Shown here: positions 1 to 9,150 of the stretch, piece after piece | How the letters are laid out: the number at the start of each line of letters is the position of its first letter | Position numbering within the stretch: position 1 is the stretch's first letter | From: Cysteiniphilum marinum | GTDB lineage: Bacteria; Pseudomonadota; Gammaproteobacteria; Francisellales; Francisellaceae | Reading direction: 5' to 3' | Assembly: GCF_014857925.1 (NCBI RefSeq) | Contig: NZ_JACYVZ010000001.1 | Coordinates: 186,001 to 250,000, forward strand | Length of the DNA: 64,000 nucleotides | Translations under genes and position numbers: made by a program | Notes under the pieces: generated by a model | Seen by the model: only the letters and a program-made list of their open reading frames with translations | What the model was told of the DNA's origin: nothing | Databases searched by the model: none

Positions 1-587
1 GTGGCATTAGCAAAGCGCTTAGCATCTGCTCTAGCTGATTTATTTAAAGTAAATGTCTTAATGGCAACAGCTTGTCCGCTATTGGCATTCGTTAATGTAA
101 AGCTTACAGATAGAATGACATTGCTTTCATTGCCGTTGATAACCTGAGTGAGTTGGTTTAGGTTACCTGTTAATCGATAATCAGCATAACCGATAAAGTT
201 ACTTGAAACGATATTCTTAAAGCTATGATAGCCTTGTAGGCTTTGCAGTAGGTTTTTGCTAAGCATCTGCTCAGGATTCGCTGCCCACAAGTTATGTGTG
301 TAACTTGCTAATTCATAATTGTTTTCACGATAATACATTTGGGTTGAATTATATGGCTGATCTGCTGTTAAAGGCGCGATAAACAGCGTTAAATCAAATC
401 GTTTTGCAGTTTTTTGAATTGCTGAGCTATTGTCGGTGGTATGACGTGTCATTTGTAAATTGGGTGCAATAATTTGGTATTGTTTAACTTCAGGACTTTT
501 TACTGGAGATAAAATACCACAACTTGTGATGATGCTAACACTTGCTGCAATGCTTAATATTTTAAGAAGTTGAGTAGGTCTATACAT
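1..587 (-). CDS. ABC-type transport auxiliary lipoprotein (PqiC-like), partial
   Basis: This is the last gene of the MCE transporter operon. Its stop lies beyond the left edge, so only the first 195 codons are visible. The protein starts with a short signal peptide ending in a lipobox (IITSC, Cys at about residue 22), so it should be a lipoprotein. The following text (YQIIAP, then a run of beta-type sequence with FDLTLFIAPL) fits the ABC_trans_aux/PqiC family of outer-membrane lipoproteins that accompany MCE transporters. The ATG shares one base with the TAA of the upstream mlaD-like gene, which implies translational coupling. The role in receiving lipid or docking the MCE ring at the outer membrane is inferred from the family. 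Confidence 0.75.
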   Translation of the reverse strand, partial: MYRPTQLLKILSIAASVSIITSCGILSPVKSPEVKQYQIIAPNLQMTRHTTDNSSAIQKTAKRFDLTLFIAPLTADQPYNSTQMYYRENNYELASYTHNLWAANPEQMLSKNLLQSLQGYHSFKNIVSSNFIGYADYRLTGNLNQLTQVINGNESNVILSVSFTLTNANSGQAVAIKTFTLNKSARADAKRFANA

Positions 588-1495
588 TATTGTTCTCCTG
601 GACCAGGCTTCCTTGGCAGTTCACCACGCACAAGGATTGATGGATTTTGATTTATTTTCTTTAATAGGTCAGATAGCTGGACTGATGTTTCATTCATATT
701 GTTAAGCGTTTGCGCAAGCTGAGGTAATAAAATATTATTAACTCCTTGTAGAGTTTGATTGTTAAAGCTAGTAATTGCTTTACTGACATCTTCAGAGGCG
801 CGGGCAACTGCTTTTGAACCATGGTTAATGTTGTGAGCAATCTGATCAAGCTCGGTAGAGCTTTTGGCTGCATTTTTTAATATGATGTTTAATGACTCAA
901 TACTTTGATGAATATTTTGGCTACTAGTGGCAAGCGAGTTAGAAATATCTTCAACATTGCTAACGATATGATTAATTTTTTGAACATTGTTATCACTGAT
1001 GATTTTAGCGACACGTGTTGAGATTAAAGTAACTTGCTCAGCAACCGTGCTCATTTGGTTAACAATATTTGTTAAAAACGAAGGTTTGGTTTTAACCACT
1101 GGAAACGGTGGCGCATCTTTAGGTTTAATGATGTATTGGTTGGAAGCATTTGATATAGACAAAGTAATAAAAACTTGACCAGTAATCCCTTGTGGCACCA
1201 AGCTTGCATAGGTTGTATTGTAAATGGGGATTCCTTGTTGAATTTGCATAACGACAATCACAATGCTGGGGTTTTGCTTGTCGATATTAATGCTTTCAAC
1301 CTTGCCGACATTAACACCATTATAGTTGATTGCGGCATTGACATTTAATCCAGTCACGGATTCATTAAAGCGTGCGATGTAAGTATCATATTTGATATCT
1401 TTTAAGCCAAAAGCAAGCCAAAATCCAATAAAGATCATTACAATGGTGGTAATGATAATAAACAAACCTGCAACAAAGTAACGATTGTTTTTCAT
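587..1495 (-). CDS. mlaD: MlaD-family MCE domain protein of lipid ABC transporter
   Basis: A periplasmic lipid-binding subunit anchored in the inner membrane. Residues about 8-30 form one transmembrane helix. Residues about 38-115 are an MCE domain, with the typical stretches GLNVNAAINYNGVNVGKV and PQGITGQVFITL. The remaining 185 residues are Ser/Asn/Gln-rich and predicted helical or coiled coil, ending in a Pro-rich tail. At 302 residues it is much longer than E. coli MlaD (183) and resembles the longer single-MCE proteins with helical extensions. It lies between the ATPase and the auxiliary lipoprotein genes, so it should form the ring of an Mla-type phospholipid transporter. Whether the direction of transport is import or export cannot be told. 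Confidence 0.85.
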   Translation of the reverse strand: MKNNRYFVAGLFIIITTIVMIFIGFWLAFGLKDIKYDTYIARFNESVTGLNVNAAINYNGVNVGKVESINIDKQNPSIVIVVMQIQQGIPIYNTTYASLVPQGITGQVFITLSISNASNQYIIKPKDAPPFPVVKTKPSFLTNIVNQMSTVAEQVTLISTRVAKIISDNNVQKINHIVSNVEDISNSLATSSQNIHQSIESLNIILKNAAKSSTELDQIAHNINHGSKAVARASEDVSKAITSFNNQTLQGVNNILLPQLAQTLNNMNETSVQLSDLLKKINQNPSILVRGELPRKPGPGEQ

Positions 1496-1497
1496 GG

Positions 1498-2301
1498 TTA
1501 CGATCCTAGTATTGTTTTTTCTTCTTTAGTGGTTTTAGCGCCATTAAAGAAATTATTAAGGTTTTCATATTGTGTCATTTTAGCAGCATTCTCAACGCTA
1601 TCATGAATAAGGATACGTTTTTGATCAATATAGACGACTTCATCAACAATGCGCCAGATACTTTCTAAATCATGGGTAATCATAATAATAGATAGATCCA
1701 AATCTTGTTTTAACTTTAAAATCAATTGATCTAGTTCATAAGTAGAGTGTGGGTCAAGTCCTGCTGAAGGCTCATCGAGAAATATAATCTCAGGATCAAG
1801 TGCTAAAGTGCGTGCAAGTGCTACGCGTTTTAGCATTCCGCCACTTAATTGTGAGGGGTATTTAGCATAAGCATCTTCGGATAAACCAACCATTTTAAGC
1901 TTTAAGCGTGCCAGATCAATGACAATATCACGGCTAAAGTTAGTGTATTCCTGCAAAGGAAACATGACGTTTTCAAGTGCGGTTAGGGCGCTAAAGAGCG
2001 CACCACCTTGAAACATCATGCCCATATGACTTGCGAACTGGCGACGTTTTATCTCATCATCACACAGGTCAGAAATTTTTTGCCCTAATAAGAATATTTC
2101 ACCTTCAGTCACCGGTTGCAGCATCAATATTTCACGGATCAATGTCGTTTTACCTGAGCCACTGCCTCCAATAATTGAGGTAATACGATGAGGGTGAATT
2201 TTAAGATCTAAATTTTTGTGCACCCAAACATCATCAAAGCAAGTGCCTAAGCTTTTTATTTCAATAATGGGCTGCTCTTTCTTTTCTTGCATTTCTTGCA
2301 T
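1498..2301 (-). CDS. mlaF: MlaF-like ABC transporter ATP-binding protein
   Basis: The cytoplasmic ATPase of the MCE transporter. It has Walker A GGSGSGKTT near residue 46, the Q-loop region, the signature LSGGM, Walker B IIFLDEPSAGLDP and an H-loop ITHD. The length (267 residues) is normal for MlaF. The permease stop TAG is followed directly by GTG and ATG. The ATG at 2301 is chosen because GGAG lies eight bases upstream, and the GTG at 2304 is the alternative. It should pair with the downstream MCE protein and upstream permease to drive lipid transfer between membranes. Confidence 0.9.
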   Translation of the reverse strand: MQEMQEKKEQPIIEIKSLGTCFDDVWVHKNLDLKIHPHRITSIIGGSGSGKTTLIREILMLQPVTEGEIFLLGQKISDLCDDEIKRRQFASHMGMMFQGGALFSALTALENVMFPLQEYTNFSRDIVIDLARLKLKMVGLSEDAYAKYPSQLSGGMLKRVALARTLALDPEIIFLDEPSAGLDPHSTYELDQLILKLKQDLDLSIIMITHDLESIWRIVDEVVYIDQKRILIHDSVENAAKMTQYENLNNFFNGAKTTKEEKTILGS

Positions 2302-2304
2302 CAC

Positions 2305-3450
2305 CTATACTCCTATCGCACTAAATAAAATGGAGAAGAGTGCATCGGTTACAATAATCAAAAAGATCGCATAAACCACACTTTTAGTAGTCTCTTGGCC
2401 GATGCTTAATGAATTATTTTTGACAACAGTGCCGCGATAACAGCCAACTGTGGCAATGATAATCGCAAAAAACGGTGCTTTGATTAGTCCTGTCAGATAG
2501 TTATTAAATGAAACTGCTGTAGAAAAGCGCTGCAAAAAGTCATAAAAGCTAATACCAAGTGATACTTTAGCCATAATCATGCCGCCAATACAACTGATAA
2601 TATCCGCAATAACGATGAGTAAGGGGAGGGAAATCATCATGCCAATAATCCGAGGCAATATCAGGCGCTTAATCGGACTAATACCAAAGGTTTTTAGTGC
2701 ATCAATTTCTTGTTGAACTTTCATTGAACCAAGCTCTGCGGTATATGAGGAAGCAGATCTGCCGGCGACAATAATGGCTGTAATTAAAGGTGCAAACTCA
2801 CGCAATAGTGAAATACCCAGAAGATCGACGACAAAAATATTGGCACCATAAATTTTAAGCTGTGAGCCGATTTGATAACACAGTACAATTCCGATCAAAA
2901 AGCACAGTAATGACACAATGGGAATGGCTTTGACGCCTGTTTGGATAACGATATCTAATAATAGGCGCCATTGGGTAGCAAAAGGTGTGCGAATTACCTG
3001 TAAATAGCTCATTACGGTGGCACCAATAAAAGCGATGAGATTTTTACTGTCTTTAATATAGCTTGTTGTTTGTTCACCGATTTGATAAACCTTTTCATAG
3101 GTGTTTAAAGGTTGTAAACGACTGTCATAGTTAGTGTAGTTCTTATGAACTAGATCAATTAAACTTCTTTGCGTATGAGTGACCCTAATGGCAGCTTTTA
3201 AAAAAAGTTGTTGAATTTTATAGATAAAGTAAGCACCAGAGATATCTAGCTTTTCAATTTGTTGTGCATCAATGTACATAATCTGCTCTTTAAGATTTTT
3301 AATTTTTGCCAAGATATTTTGATCAAGTGATTGCCAGTGCCATTGTCCGGTTAATATCAGTGTTTCAGCACTTACATAGAACTTTGCTTCGTCTTTGCTC
3401 ATCTGAGTAGTTTTTGACTTACTTTCTTTTTTCATCCTTGGCGCCAACAT
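2305..3450 (-). CDS. mlaE: MlaE-family permease with N-terminal STAS domain
   Basis: The integral membrane subunit of the MCE lipid transporter. The first 120 or so residues look like a STAS domain (LTGQWHWQSLD followed by IDAQQIEKLDISGAYFIY). The C-terminal 260 residues are a MlaE permease with five or six membrane segments and the conserved EFAPLITAIIVAGRSASS and ELGSMKVQQEIDAL stretches. In E. coli the STAS protein is the separate MlaB, and here it is fused to the permease. The start is uncertain: the ATG at 3450 is preceded by GGA, while TTG at 3468 and ATG at 3435 are also possible. It lies 50 bases after yceF on the same strand. Confidence 0.88.
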   Translation of the reverse strand: MLAPRMKKESKSKTTQMSKDEAKFYVSAETLILTGQWHWQSLDQNILAKIKNLKEQIMYIDAQQIEKLDISGAYFIYKIQQLFLKAAIRVTHTQRSLIDLVHKNYTNYDSRLQPLNTYEKVYQIGEQTTSYIKDSKNLIAFIGATVMSYLQVIRTPFATQWRLLLDIVIQTGVKAIPIVSLLCFLIGIVLCYQIGSQLKIYGANIFVVDLLGISLLREFAPLITAIIVAGRSASSYTAELGSMKVQQEIDALKTFGISPIKRLILPRIIGMMISLPLLIVIADIISCIGGMIMAKVSLGISFYDFLQRFSTAVSFNNYLTGLIKAPFFAIIIATVGCYRGTVVKNNSLSIGQETTKSVVYAIFLIIVTDALFSILFSAIGV

Positions 3451-3500
3451 AACGAACAACTGTTCCAAAGTATAGAGGGTTATCGCTAATATTGGAAAGA

Positions 3501-4100
3501 TTAAAAGGAATTAAGAGGATTAATATCAAAGTGATTAATCAATGCGTTATTAAGCATAATAAGTGGCAAACCAATGAGACTGTTGAAATCATCACCTTCA
3601 AGGCGTTCAAATAAACTGATGCCCAAGCCCTCAACTTTAAAGCTTCCAGCACAGTTTAAAACATCTTCTTGTGCTAAATAATTAAGAATTTCCTGATCAC
3701 TGAGGTCTCTAAAATGAACGTTAAACTGTACATGATCAATAAACTCATGATAGCTTTCTGTGTCCACAAGATAAAGGCTAGTTATAAACTTAACACATTG
3801 TCCGGAAAAAGATTGAAGTTGGCTAAAGGCACGATCTTTTGTATGTGCTTTGGTGATGATCTCATCATTGAATATCCCAACCTGATCGCTGGCAATAATG
3901 ATCGTGTTATTTGGTTTAATCCTTTCTATAATCGCTTGTGCTTTGGCTTGAGCTAAGCGTTTAACAAGCGCTTGCGGTGACTCGCCTTGCAGTCTCGACT
4001 CATCAATATCAGGAGCGTAGGATTCAATATTGGGTAAAAGTGGTTTGATTAATTTTAAGCGATAAGGTGAAGAGGAGGCGAGAATCAATCTTTTAGACAT
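3501..4100 (-). CDS. yceF: Maf-family nucleotide pyrophosphatase YceF (7-methyl-GTP type)
   Basis: A cytoplasmic Maf/HAM1-fold nucleoside triphosphate pyrophosphatase of 199 residues. The N terminus SKRLILASSSPYRLKLI is the Maf substrate-binding motif. IIASDQVGIF holds the catalytic Asp, and CAGSFKVEGLGISLFERLEG matches the YceF rather than the YhdE branch, which suggests m7GTP as substrate (family knowledge). The reading frame is open for 49 further codons upstream, but these encode a repetitive hydrophobic stretch and overlap the divergent trhA gene, so the ATG at 4100 is the likely start. It appears to be first in an operon with the MCE transporter, a pairing with no obvious functional reason. 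Confidence 0.88.
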   Translation of the reverse strand: MSKRLILASSSPYRLKLIKPLLPNIESYAPDIDESRLQGESPQALVKRLAQAKAQAIIERIKPNNTIIIASDQVGIFNDEIITKAHTKDRAFSQLQSFSGQCVKFITSLYLVDTESYHEFIDHVQFNVHFRDLSDQEILNYLAQEDVLNCAGSFKVEGLGISLFERLEGDDFNSLIGLPLIMLNNALINHFDINPLNSF

Positions 4101-4215
4101 AAAATTTAGTATTAGTTTTTGATTAATCGCTACATATAGCGCAAAATAGCAGCGTTTAAAATAAAAATCGACCCCAAAGACCAAAAAAACTAAAAAGACC
4201 AAGAAGATCAAAAAT

Positions 4216-4911
4216 ATGTTATTGAAAGAAGCTGACAGTTTAAACAATGAAGTTGGTGTATATGCAGCACCTAAGGTACTTTATTCAAGGCGTGAGGAGT
4301 TTTTAAATACCCTGACGCATTTTATCGGTGCATTATTTAGTATTGTGGCACTTATCGTCATGATTGTTAAAGCCGTAACAACGGGGCATAGCATTAATGT
4401 GGTTGCCGTCACAATATTTGGGGTGAGCTTGATCTCAATGTATGGTGCTTCAAGTATTTACCATGGCGTATCTAAGCCAAAACTTAAAAAAATATTGCGC
4501 AAAGTGGATCATTTAAACATTTATTTCTTAATTGCCGGCACCTATACACCGATTGCATTGATTGCGTTATCAGGTGTATATGGTTGGATTATTTTTGCGC
4601 TTTTATGGGGTACGGCAATTGCCGGATTTGTCTATAAAGTACTGTTTTTTGGGGACGGTTGGTTATCAACAGCACTTTACGTCATTATGGGCTGGACAGC
4701 GATTGGTTTTATTGTACAAATCGTTGAGGCATTGCCTGGTGGGTGCTTGATGTGGATTATCTTAGGTGGTGTACTTTATACCAGTGGTGTAGTTTTTTAT
4801 ATGCTGGATGAGAAAATTGAGTTTTGTCATTTTCTATGGCATTTATTCGTACTAGCTGGCAGTATTGCGCATTTCTTTGCAATCTATCTTTATATTGCAG
4901 GGATGAAATAA
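4216..4911 (+). CDS. trhA: Hemolysin III / TrhA family membrane protein
   Basis: A 231-residue inner-membrane protein of the PAQR/hemolysin III family with seven predicted membrane helices. The family signature is visible in the first part (EEFLNTLTHFIGALFS), in the middle (YGASSIYHGV, LRKVDHLNIYFLIAGTYTP) and at the end (CHFLWHLFVLAGSIAHFFAIY). The conserved His and Asp residues probably bind a metal. Despite the name, these proteins are linked to membrane energetics or lipid homeostasis, and haemolysis is not implied. It is transcribed divergently from yceF, and the leader is A-rich with AGAAG before the ATG. The next gene begins 59 bases downstream. Confidence 0.88.
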   Translation: MLLKEADSLNNEVGVYAAPKVLYSRREEFLNTLTHFIGALFSIVALIVMIVKAVTTGHSINVVAVTIFGVSLISMYGASSIYHGVSKPKLKKILRKVDHLNIYFLIAGTYTPIALIALSGVYGWIIFALLWGTAIAGFVYKVLFFGDGWLSTALYVIMGWTAIGFIVQIVEALPGGCLMWIILGGVLYTSGVVFYMLDEKIEFCHFLWHLFVLAGSIAHFFAIYLYIAGMK

Positions 4912-4970
4912 ACGTAGACGAATGCTCAATTATATAATTTGTTAATAATGAGAATGAGAAAAAGTTATCA

Positions 4971-5696
4971 ATGATAAAAATGATAAATGGAATGAGATCA
5001 CACAAGATGAAGCAAGATGTTAGTGCAATGATACTGGCAGCAGGACGTGGACGCAGAATGGGTGATATGACTAATCATACACCAAAGCCACTGATTAAAG
5101 TCAATGGCAAGTCACTGATTGAATGGCAAATAGAGCGACTTGTTAATGCAGGGATAACCAATATTGTGATTAATGTTGCCTATTTAGCCGAGTTAATTGT
5201 CGATGAAGTTGGTTTTGGCGAGCCTTGGGGGATAACTATTTGCTATCTATATGAGCCTTTAGATGCCTATGATACCGGTGGCGGCATTGTGCGAGCTTTA
5301 CCATGGCTTAGCGACCCCTTTATTGTGGTTAATGCCGATGTAATGACCGATTATGATTTCTCACATATTCTTCACTATAGCCAAACCATGAAATCATTAG
5401 CACATTTAATCCTAGTGCCTAACCCTAAACATAATCTAAAGGGTGATTTTTGTTTGGATGGTCAAAGCAATATTATTGATAAAACTGATAAAATAGGGCA
5501 AAGCTATACCTATACAGGCATTAGTGTATGTCGGCAGTCATTGTTTGCCAATGTTTATGTTGGAGAAAAGGTTTCTCTACCAAACATTTGGCAGTCTTTC
5601 ATTGAACAAAAAACAATAAGTGGCGAAGTATTTCATGCCAATTGGTGTGATGTTGGCACGCCTGAGCGTTGGCAGGAGGTCAGTAATGGCTACTAA
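4971..5696 (+). CDS. murU: MurU-like sugar-1-phosphate nucleotidyltransferase
   Basis: A cytoplasmic nucleotidyltransferase that starts with the signature SAMILAAGRGRRMG and continues with TPKPLIKVNGKSLIEW, DTGGGIVRALPWL and VVNADVMTDYDF. This pattern is close to Pseudomonas MurU, which makes UDP-MurNAc from MurNAc-1-phosphate in cell-wall recycling. The partner kinase AmgK is not in the window, so the substrate assignment is by resemblance only. Other starts are possible at 4992 or 5007, because the first 12 residues precede the conserved core. Its 3' end overlaps nudE by 11 bases. Confidence 0.75.
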   Translation: MIKMINGMRSHKMKQDVSAMILAAGRGRRMGDMTNHTPKPLIKVNGKSLIEWQIERLVNAGITNIVINVAYLAELIVDEVGFGEPWGITICYLYEPLDAYDTGGGIVRALPWLSDPFIVVNADVMTDYDFSHILHYSQTMKSLAHLILVPNPKHNLKGDFCLDGQSNIIDKTDKIGQSYTYTGISVCRQSLFANVYVGEKVSLPNIWQSFIEQKTISGEVFHANWCDVGTPERWQEVSNGY

Positions 5697-6237
5697 ACCG
5701 GTTATTAATAGTAAAAAAGAGTTATTTGCATCACGCTTATTCAAAGTTGAAGCACTTGATTTAACGTTTAGTAATGGTAATACACGTACTTATGAACGTA
5801 TTGCACCAAAAAGTGATGGACATACTGCTGTACTCATTGTGCCGATGCTTGATGATGATACCATTTTGCTTATTAAAGAGTATTCATCGGGTGTTGAGGA
5901 TTACACTTTAGGTTTTCCAAAAGGTGCGATTGATCAAGGGGAGGATCTCTATCAAGCAGCAGATAGAGAGTTGATGGAAGAAGCAGGGTTTACTGCAAAG
6001 CATTATACGTATCTTAAAGATGTTTATTTGTCGCCTAATTATATGAAGCAGCATATCTCATTAGTCGTCGCTGAAGACCTTTCAGTCAAAACGGCTCAAG
6101 GCGATGAACCAGAAGATTTAGAAGTTGTGCCATGGAAATTATCAGATATTGATGAACTCATCACGCATCCGCAGTTTATCGAATGTCGCAGCTTTGCCGC
6201 GTTGTTATTTGTCTGGAAAAAGTGGCTAGAAAAATAG
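5686..6237 (+). CDS. nudE: ADP-sugar/ADP compounds hydrolase NudE (Nudix)
   Basis: A 183-residue Nudix hydrolase. The Nudix box is complete (GAIDQGEDLY followed by AADRELMEEAGF). The flanking sequences FKVEALDLTFSNG, YERI, IKEYSSG and LGFPKG match NudE, which cleaves ADP-ribose, Ap3A and NADH-type compounds. The start at 5686 is supported by AGGAGGT eight bases upstream, inside the end of the preceding nucleotidyltransferase gene, so the two are translationally coupled. The frame extends 22 codons further upstream but lacks a ribosome site there. The gene converges on recN with 97 bases between them. Confidence 0.9.
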   Translation: MATKPVINSKKELFASRLFKVEALDLTFSNGNTRTYERIAPKSDGHTAVLIVPMLDDDTILLIKEYSSGVEDYTLGFPKGAIDQGEDLYQAADRELMEEAGFTAKHYTYLKDVYLSPNYMKQHISLVVAEDLSVKTAQGDEPEDLEVVPWKLSDIDELITHPQFIECRSFAALLFVWKKWLEK

Positions 6238-6273
6238 TTGCTAATAACAATGAAGCAATAAGTTACCTAATGC

Positions 6274-6325
6274 TTACCTTGCCGCTCGTGGGAGAGGTCA
6301 TGTAGCGTAAGCTGCGTGGGTGATT
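6274..6325. repeat. Degenerate copy of the palindromic core repeat
   Basis: This stretch between the convergent nudE and recN genes contains GTAGCGTAAGCTGCGTGGGTGA-like sequence resembling the core found at 18806-18864, 21900-21958 and 39540-39598. The left half is poorly conserved. It may be an old copy and could also act as an intergenic terminator hairpin. Confidence 0.4.
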
Positions 6326-6334
6326 GAAGTTTAA

Positions 6335-7993
6335 CTACTTGTGATAGAGTTCATACATCTCTTTGGCGTGTTGTAGTGTCTTGTTGGTAATATCAACACC
6401 ACCAATGATGCGTGCTGTTTCATTGATACGCTCTTCTTTATTAAGCTCTAGCACCTCTGAAATCGTATCATGTTCAAGATGCTTTTTGCTGATATGTAAT
6501 TGTTGATCACCTTGAATAGAAACTTGCGCTTGATGAGTAATACAAAGTATTTGCGCGTTTTTAGCGACTTGCTTAAGGAGCTTACCCACAATCTCAGCCG
6601 TGCCGCCACTAATGCCGACATCAACCTCATCAAAGATAATGGTTGGCGGGGCGATTTTTTTCGATGAAACAACATGTATCGCAAGTCCAATTCGACTTAG
6701 CTCACCGCCTGAGGCAACCTTATCAATGGGGGCGGGTTGTTGTCCTGGGTTAAAGTTAATTAAAAAGTCGCAGTGATCAATGCCATTGGCATGCTTTGTT
6801 TGATCTTGAGTAATACGTGCGTAAAACTCACCCTTTGGAATATTTAGTTGACGAATATATTGTTCAATTTCACTGGCGAATACTTTGCTTGCCGCTTGAC
6901 GTTTATTGCTTAACGTCTTGGCTTTGCTTAGATACGTTTCTTCTAAAAGTGATTTGTCTTTAGTTAGTTGCAGAAGTTTTTGCTCATTTTGCGCATGGGC
7001 ATTAATCTTTTGCTCAAGCTCAGTAATATGCAGATAAAGCTGTTTGGGGTCAACCTTGTGTTTACGCGCTAGCTGATAAATCTCATTAAGTCTCTGATCA
7101 ATCTGTTGTAATTTTTCAGGGTTAATCTCTACGTGATCTAAAAGCTGTCTTGCTTCATGTTCAGCTTCTTTTAAGTAGACTGTAGACTCTGTTAGTAGGT
7201 TGTAAATGTTTTTAAATGCGGGGTTGTCGCTATATGCACTTAATTGATGTATTAGGTTATCGAGTGTGCCTAATAGGCTTTGCTCATTATCATTGATGCA
7301 TTCAACAATTTGGGCGATGGTCTGAATTTGCGCCTCGGCATTAGCAAGTGACTTGTGTTCTTGATCTAGATCATTTAGTTCATCTGCGCCAAGGTTTAAT
7401 TGAACCAGCTCATCATATTGATATTGCATTAATGCTAAAGCTGTTTTATCTTTTTCAATACGTTCTTGCTCTTCGCTAATGAGTGAATTGACCTCAGATA
7501 ACTTTTTAAAAATTGTGCTAATTTCATCTACGTCTGCACTTAAACCAGCATAAGTATCAAGACGCATTAATTGATTGGTAGGATCTAATAAACTGTGATG
7601 AGCGTTCTGACCATAGATGCTAATTAACTGCTCACTTAATTGTTTAAGCTGTGTCAAGGTCACTAAACTACCGTTGATAAATGCGCGTGTTTTGCCATCT
7701 TTTTGAATCACGCGACGTAATAAGCATTCATTGTCGTCGGTTAGCTCGAAGCTTTTTAATAACGTTTTGGCATTAGGAATCTTACTGATATCAAAAATAG
7801 CAGAGATTTCACACGGCTGATCATTAGTTAATGCTGACTTATCAACACGTGCACCAAGAGCGATATTAAGGGCATCTAATAAAATAGACTTTCCGGCACC
7901 TGTTTCGCCTGTGATTGTGGTCATACCCGATTTGAAATGGATTTCAGAGTTTTTGATAATGGCAAAGTTTTTGATTCCAAGAAAGTTAAGCAT
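6335..7993 (-). CDS. recN: DNA repair protein RecN
   Basis: An SMC-like ATPase used in recombinational repair of double-strand breaks. Walker A is GETGAGKS at residues 29-36, directly after the FAIIKNSEIHF start typical of RecN. A long helical, coiled-coil middle follows. The C-terminal head has the signature ASGGELSRIGLAI and Walker B PTIIFDEVDVGISGG. The length, 552 residues, equals the usual RecN size. No LexA-type box (CTGT-N8-ACAG) was found in the 145 bases shared with the divergent lipA gene, so SOS control is not evident. Three GTCTTAAG octamers lie in that region. Confidence 0.95.
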   Translation of the reverse strand: MLNFLGIKNFAIIKNSEIHFKSGMTTITGETGAGKSILLDALNIALGARVDKSALTNDQPCEISAIFDISKIPNAKTLLKSFELTDDNECLLRRVIQKDGKTRAFINGSLVTLTQLKQLSEQLISIYGQNAHHSLLDPTNQLMRLDTYAGLSADVDEISTIFKKLSEVNSLISEEQERIEKDKTALALMQYQYDELVQLNLGADELNDLDQEHKSLANAEAQIQTIAQIVECINDNEQSLLGTLDNLIHQLSAYSDNPAFKNIYNLLTESTVYLKEAEHEARQLLDHVEINPEKLQQIDQRLNEIYQLARKHKVDPKQLYLHITELEQKINAHAQNEQKLLQLTKDKSLLEETYLSKAKTLSNKRQAASKVFASEIEQYIRQLNIPKGEFYARITQDQTKHANGIDHCDFLINFNPGQQPAPIDKVASGGELSRIGLAIHVVSSKKIAPPTIIFDEVDVGISGGTAEIVGKLLKQVAKNAQILCITHQAQVSIQGDQQLHISKKHLEHDTISEVLELNKEERINETARIIGGVDITNKTLQHAKEMYELYHK

Positions 7994-8137
7994 TGTTTAA
8001 TGGTCTTAAGACAAAGTATAGTGAAAATGTAGCATATCTAGCTGTAAAAAGCTTTTAAAATAACATTGTCTTAAGCGTCTTTTTTTGTCATGATGCGTCT
8101 TAAGTTTTAAGCGCTTAAAGTATTCAAAATAACTCAT

Positions 8138-9124
8138 ATGAGCAAGTTAATCGATATTCCAGTAAAAGTTGAAAGTGGTAAAAAATACCAAACGGATCAG
8201 GGGTTTTCAGCAGTCAAAGATGGTATTAAAGATAAGAAAATTAATGAGATCCGCATTCAAAAGCCTGATTGGCTAAAGGTAGCAAAGCAAGACTCAACAA
8301 AGACATATTTACAGGTGAAGTCACTAACTAAAAAGCATAAACTATCTACGGTGTGCGAAGAGGCCAAATGTCCTAACATCAATGAGTGTTGGTCACATGG
8401 TACAGCAACAATTATGTTGATGGGAAGTGTCTGCACGAGAGCATGTAAGTTCTGCTCGGTAGATACGGGGAATCCGAAAGGTTGGCTAGATGTTAATGAA
8501 CCCAAGAATGCCGCTGAAAGTGTGAAGTTGATGGGGCTTCAATATGTGGTGTTAACCTCGGTGGATCGCGATGATCTATCAGATGGGGGGGCGGCGCATT
8601 ACGCACAAACCATCAATGAAATAAAAGCACTTATTCCTGAGATTAAAGTCGAAGCCTTAACACCAGATTTTCAAGGAGATACAAAGGCAATCGATAAACT
8701 TATCGCGACAGAGGTGGATGTCTTTGCTCAAAATGTTGAAACGATTGAGCGCTTAACAACTAAGGTACGTGATCCGCGTGCTGGCTATTGGCAAACGATT
8801 AACGTGCTTGAATATGTCAAATCACAAAAGCCTCAGGTTTTAACCAAAACAAGTTTAATGTTAGGCTTGGGGGAGACGCATGACGAAGTGCTCAAAACAA
8901 TGGATGATTTGCGTGCTGCCAAGGTTGATGTTTTGACTCTAGGGCAATATATGCAGCCAACAAAACATCATTTAGCGATTGATCGTTTTGTTACACCCAA
9001 AGAGTTTGACGATTATCGTCAAATTGGGTTGGAAAAAGGCTTTCTTGAAGTTGCATCAGGGCCTATGGTGCGTTCAAGTTATCGCGCTGATCGTGTCTTT
9101 AAACGTAATAATTTAGGGCTATGA
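8138..9124 (+). CDS. lipA: Lipoyl synthase LipA
   Basis: A radical SAM enzyme that inserts two sulfurs into the octanoyl group of lipoyl-dependent proteins. The auxiliary cluster cysteines are C73, C78 and C84 ([13 protein letters not shown]). The radical-SAM cluster cysteines are C99, C103 and C106 (CTRACKFC). The end has the conserved SSYRAD motif with the Ser that ligates the auxiliary cluster. The 328 residues are normal for the family. No lipB lies beside it, which is unusual for gammaproteobacteria. It is divergent from recN and followed by a repeat-rich gap. Confidence 0.95.
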   Translation: MSKLIDIPVKVESGKKYQTDQGFSAVKDGIKDKKINEIRIQKPDWLKVAKQDSTKTYLQVKSLTKKHKLSTVCEEAKCPNINECWSHGTATIMLMGSVCTRACKFCSVDTGNPKGWLDVNEPKNAAESVKLMGLQYVVLTSVDRDDLSDGGAAHYAQTINEIKALIPEIKVEALTPDFQGDTKAIDKLIATEVDVFAQNVETIERLTTKVRDPRAGYWQTINVLEYVKSQKPQVLTKTSLMLGLGETHDEVLKTMDDLRAAKVDVLTLGQYMQPTKHHLAIDRFVTPKEFDDYRQIGLEKGFLEVASGPMVRSSYRADRVFKRNNLGL

Positions 9125-9150
9125 CCATATTCCCCCATTTTGATTGCGTA

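Noticed and set aside
4101-4247. N-terminal hydrophobic extension of YceF
   Set aside because: It is encoded by a simple repetitive A-rich leader and overlaps trhA; the Maf family begins at the ATG at 4100.
7994-8137. LexA box controlling recN
   Set aside because: No CTGT-N8-ACAG or near match was found in the upstream region.
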